DNA of 37,214 bases from positions 1 through 37,214 of the forward strand of contig BPII01000024.1 in assembly GCA_026004035.1 (NCBI GenBank). Direction: 5' to 3'. The position numbers and the translations under genes are program-made. This DNA comes from Candidatus Sericytochromatia bacterium. Its GTDB lineage: Bacteria > Cyanobacteriota > Sericytochromatia > UBA7694 > JACMQJ01. Below, one piece after another: positions 36,605 through 37,214 of the stretch (within the stretch, counting starts at the first letter, position 1; every line of letters begins with the position of its first letter). Under the pieces are notes generated by a model that was not told where the DNA came from, made no database searches, and worked only from the letters and a program-made list of their open reading frames with translations.

Positions 36605-37214
36605 TTATTTTTGTATTTCTTGATGAATTTGATTGAGTCCTTTTATAATTTCGCTATTGGTTTTTTGATCTAAATAATGAAAAAAACTCATCACGCCCAG
36701 TACGGCACTAAATAATAATCCTATTAACCATTGAGTTGTATTAAATCGTTTATTTATACTCTCAAACCGTTTATCTGAATAATGAATTAAATCTTCAAAG
36801 CGTTTATTCATATATTGTAATTGTTCTTCAAAACGTTTATCAACGGAATCAATTTGCTTATCTATATTCTCAAACTTTTTATCTGAATAGTGGATTAAAT
36901 CCTCAAAGCGTTTATTCATGTTTTGTAGTTGTTCTTCGAATCGTTTATTAATAGACTCAAAATGCTTATTCATATAATTGAATTGTTCTTCAAAGCGTTT
37001 ATCAACGGAATCTAATCGCTTATTCATAGAATCAAAATGTTTGTTCATATAATTAAATTGCTCTTCAAATCGCTTATCTATATTCTCAAATTTTTTATCT
37101 GAATAGTGGATTAAATCCTCAAAGCGTTTATTCATATTTTGTAGTTGTTCTTCGAATCGTTTATTAATAGACTCAAAATGCTTATTCATATAATTGAATT
37201 GTTCTTCGAATCGC
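36605..37214 (-). CDS. Coiled-coil repeat protein with C-terminal membrane anchor (partial, runs off the edge)
   Basis: The frame is open through the right edge of the window; the first ATG inside is at 37189, but the same repeat continues beyond it, so the true start lies outside. The visible 200 or so residues are heptad/11-mer-like repeats of the form MNKRFEDLIHYSDKKFENID, then KRFEEQFNYMNKHF. One C-terminal hydrophobic segment (WLIGLLFSAVLGVMSFFHY) and a short tail follow. It is predicted to be a rod anchored in the membrane by its C-terminus. I do not recognise a function; similar repeat proteins are common in low-GC genomes and vary in repeat number. Confidence 0.65.
   Translation of the reverse strand, partial: RFEEQFNYMNKHFESINKRFEEQLQNMNKRFEDLIHYSDKKFENIDKRFEEQFNYMNKHFDSMNKRLDSVDKRFEEQFNYMNKHFESINKRFEEQLQNMNKRFEDLIHYSDKKFENIDKQIDSVDKRFEEQLQYMNKRFEDLIHYSDKRFESINKRFNTTQWLIGLLFSAVLGVMSFFHYLDQKTNSEIIKGLNQIHQEIQK
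36863..37214. repeat. 216-bp direct repeat inside the coiled-coil gene
   Basis: The sequence starting at 36863 recurs at 37079 with few mismatches up to the window end (for example CTGAATAGTGGATTAAATCC in both). The period is 216 bp, or 72 codons, itself built of shorter degenerate units. The near identity at DNA level implies recent duplication or gene conversion and makes copy number unstable and hard to assemble. Confidence 0.85.

Noticed and set aside
36605..37214. Possible CRISPR or satellite array from the regularly spaced repeats
   Set aside because: The repeats lie in a continuous open frame with coding periodicity, unit length varies and there are no unique spacers.

Overview
The window is very A+T-rich and comes from a Gram-negative (diderm) bacterium: it carries an O-antigen/LPS locus and two predicted lipoproteins. 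A spirochaete of the Leptospirales type fits best. The SpoIIE-type phosphatase has a 'DAMGKSIQGAGG' signature that I associate with Leptospira phosphatases. There is also a decayed gene with the layout of the leptospiral DUF1564 family, and a delta-60-repeat lipoprotein. This placement is inference from protein style; there is no rRNA or other marker in the window.

Layout. (1) 17-1178: a complete IS4-type insertion sequence with 15-bp perfect terminal repeats and a 5-bp ATAAA duplication. It sits in the 5' part of a membrane HAMP-SpoIIE phosphatase gene (to 3311). (2) 3313-7626, minus strand: a compact housekeeping run with a membrane-anchored protein of unknown role, aroC, an S41-like PDZ lipoprotein, a pteridine-reductase-like SDR and folB, probably one operon linking chorismate and folate synthesis. 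(3) 7795-9189, plus strand: a delta-60-repeat lipoprotein. (4) 9.3-12.3 kb, plus strand: a graveyard of frameshifted accessory genes (two uracil-DNA-glycosylase-like genes, a coiled-coil gene and a sigma-factor-like gene) with a 113-bp MITE-like repeat. (5) 12.6-15.8 kb, minus strand: two tandem AAA-ATPase/PD-(D/E)XK nuclease genes that are near-identical in blocks and diverged in others, then a second MITE-like repeat. (6) 16.6-18.1 kb: an IS1182-type transposase. (7) 18.36-35.5 kb, minus strand: a long O-antigen operon. (8) 35.7-36.6 kb: a third, larger member of the MITE-like family carrying a decayed DUF1564-like gene. (9) 36.6 kb to the edge: a partial coiled-coil repeat gene.

The O-antigen operon reads, in transcription order: gmd (frameshifted), fcl, rfbF, rfbG, CDP-paratose synthase, rfbH, CDP-tyvelose epimerase, wzx, GT2, truncated GT2, wzy, GT4, WecG/TagA-type transferase, hddA, methyltransferase, gmhA, hddC, gmhB (decayed). 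Together these predict a Wzx/Wzy-dependent O-antigen built from CDP-tyvelose (or paratose), GDP-L-fucose and GDP-D-glycero-D-manno-heptose. The last two branches look damaged: gmd carries two single-base indels, gmhB is riddled with them, and gmhA carries three separate one-base insertions that add up to an in-frame but scrambled segment. Most cistrons overlap by 4-17 bp, which suggests translational coupling.

The recurring theme is clustered single-base indels, often in A/T runs, plus IS/MITE activity. This is either real pseudogenization around mobile DNA or assembly error, and raw reads over the listed sites would decide. No tRNA, rRNA or CRISPR array was seen.
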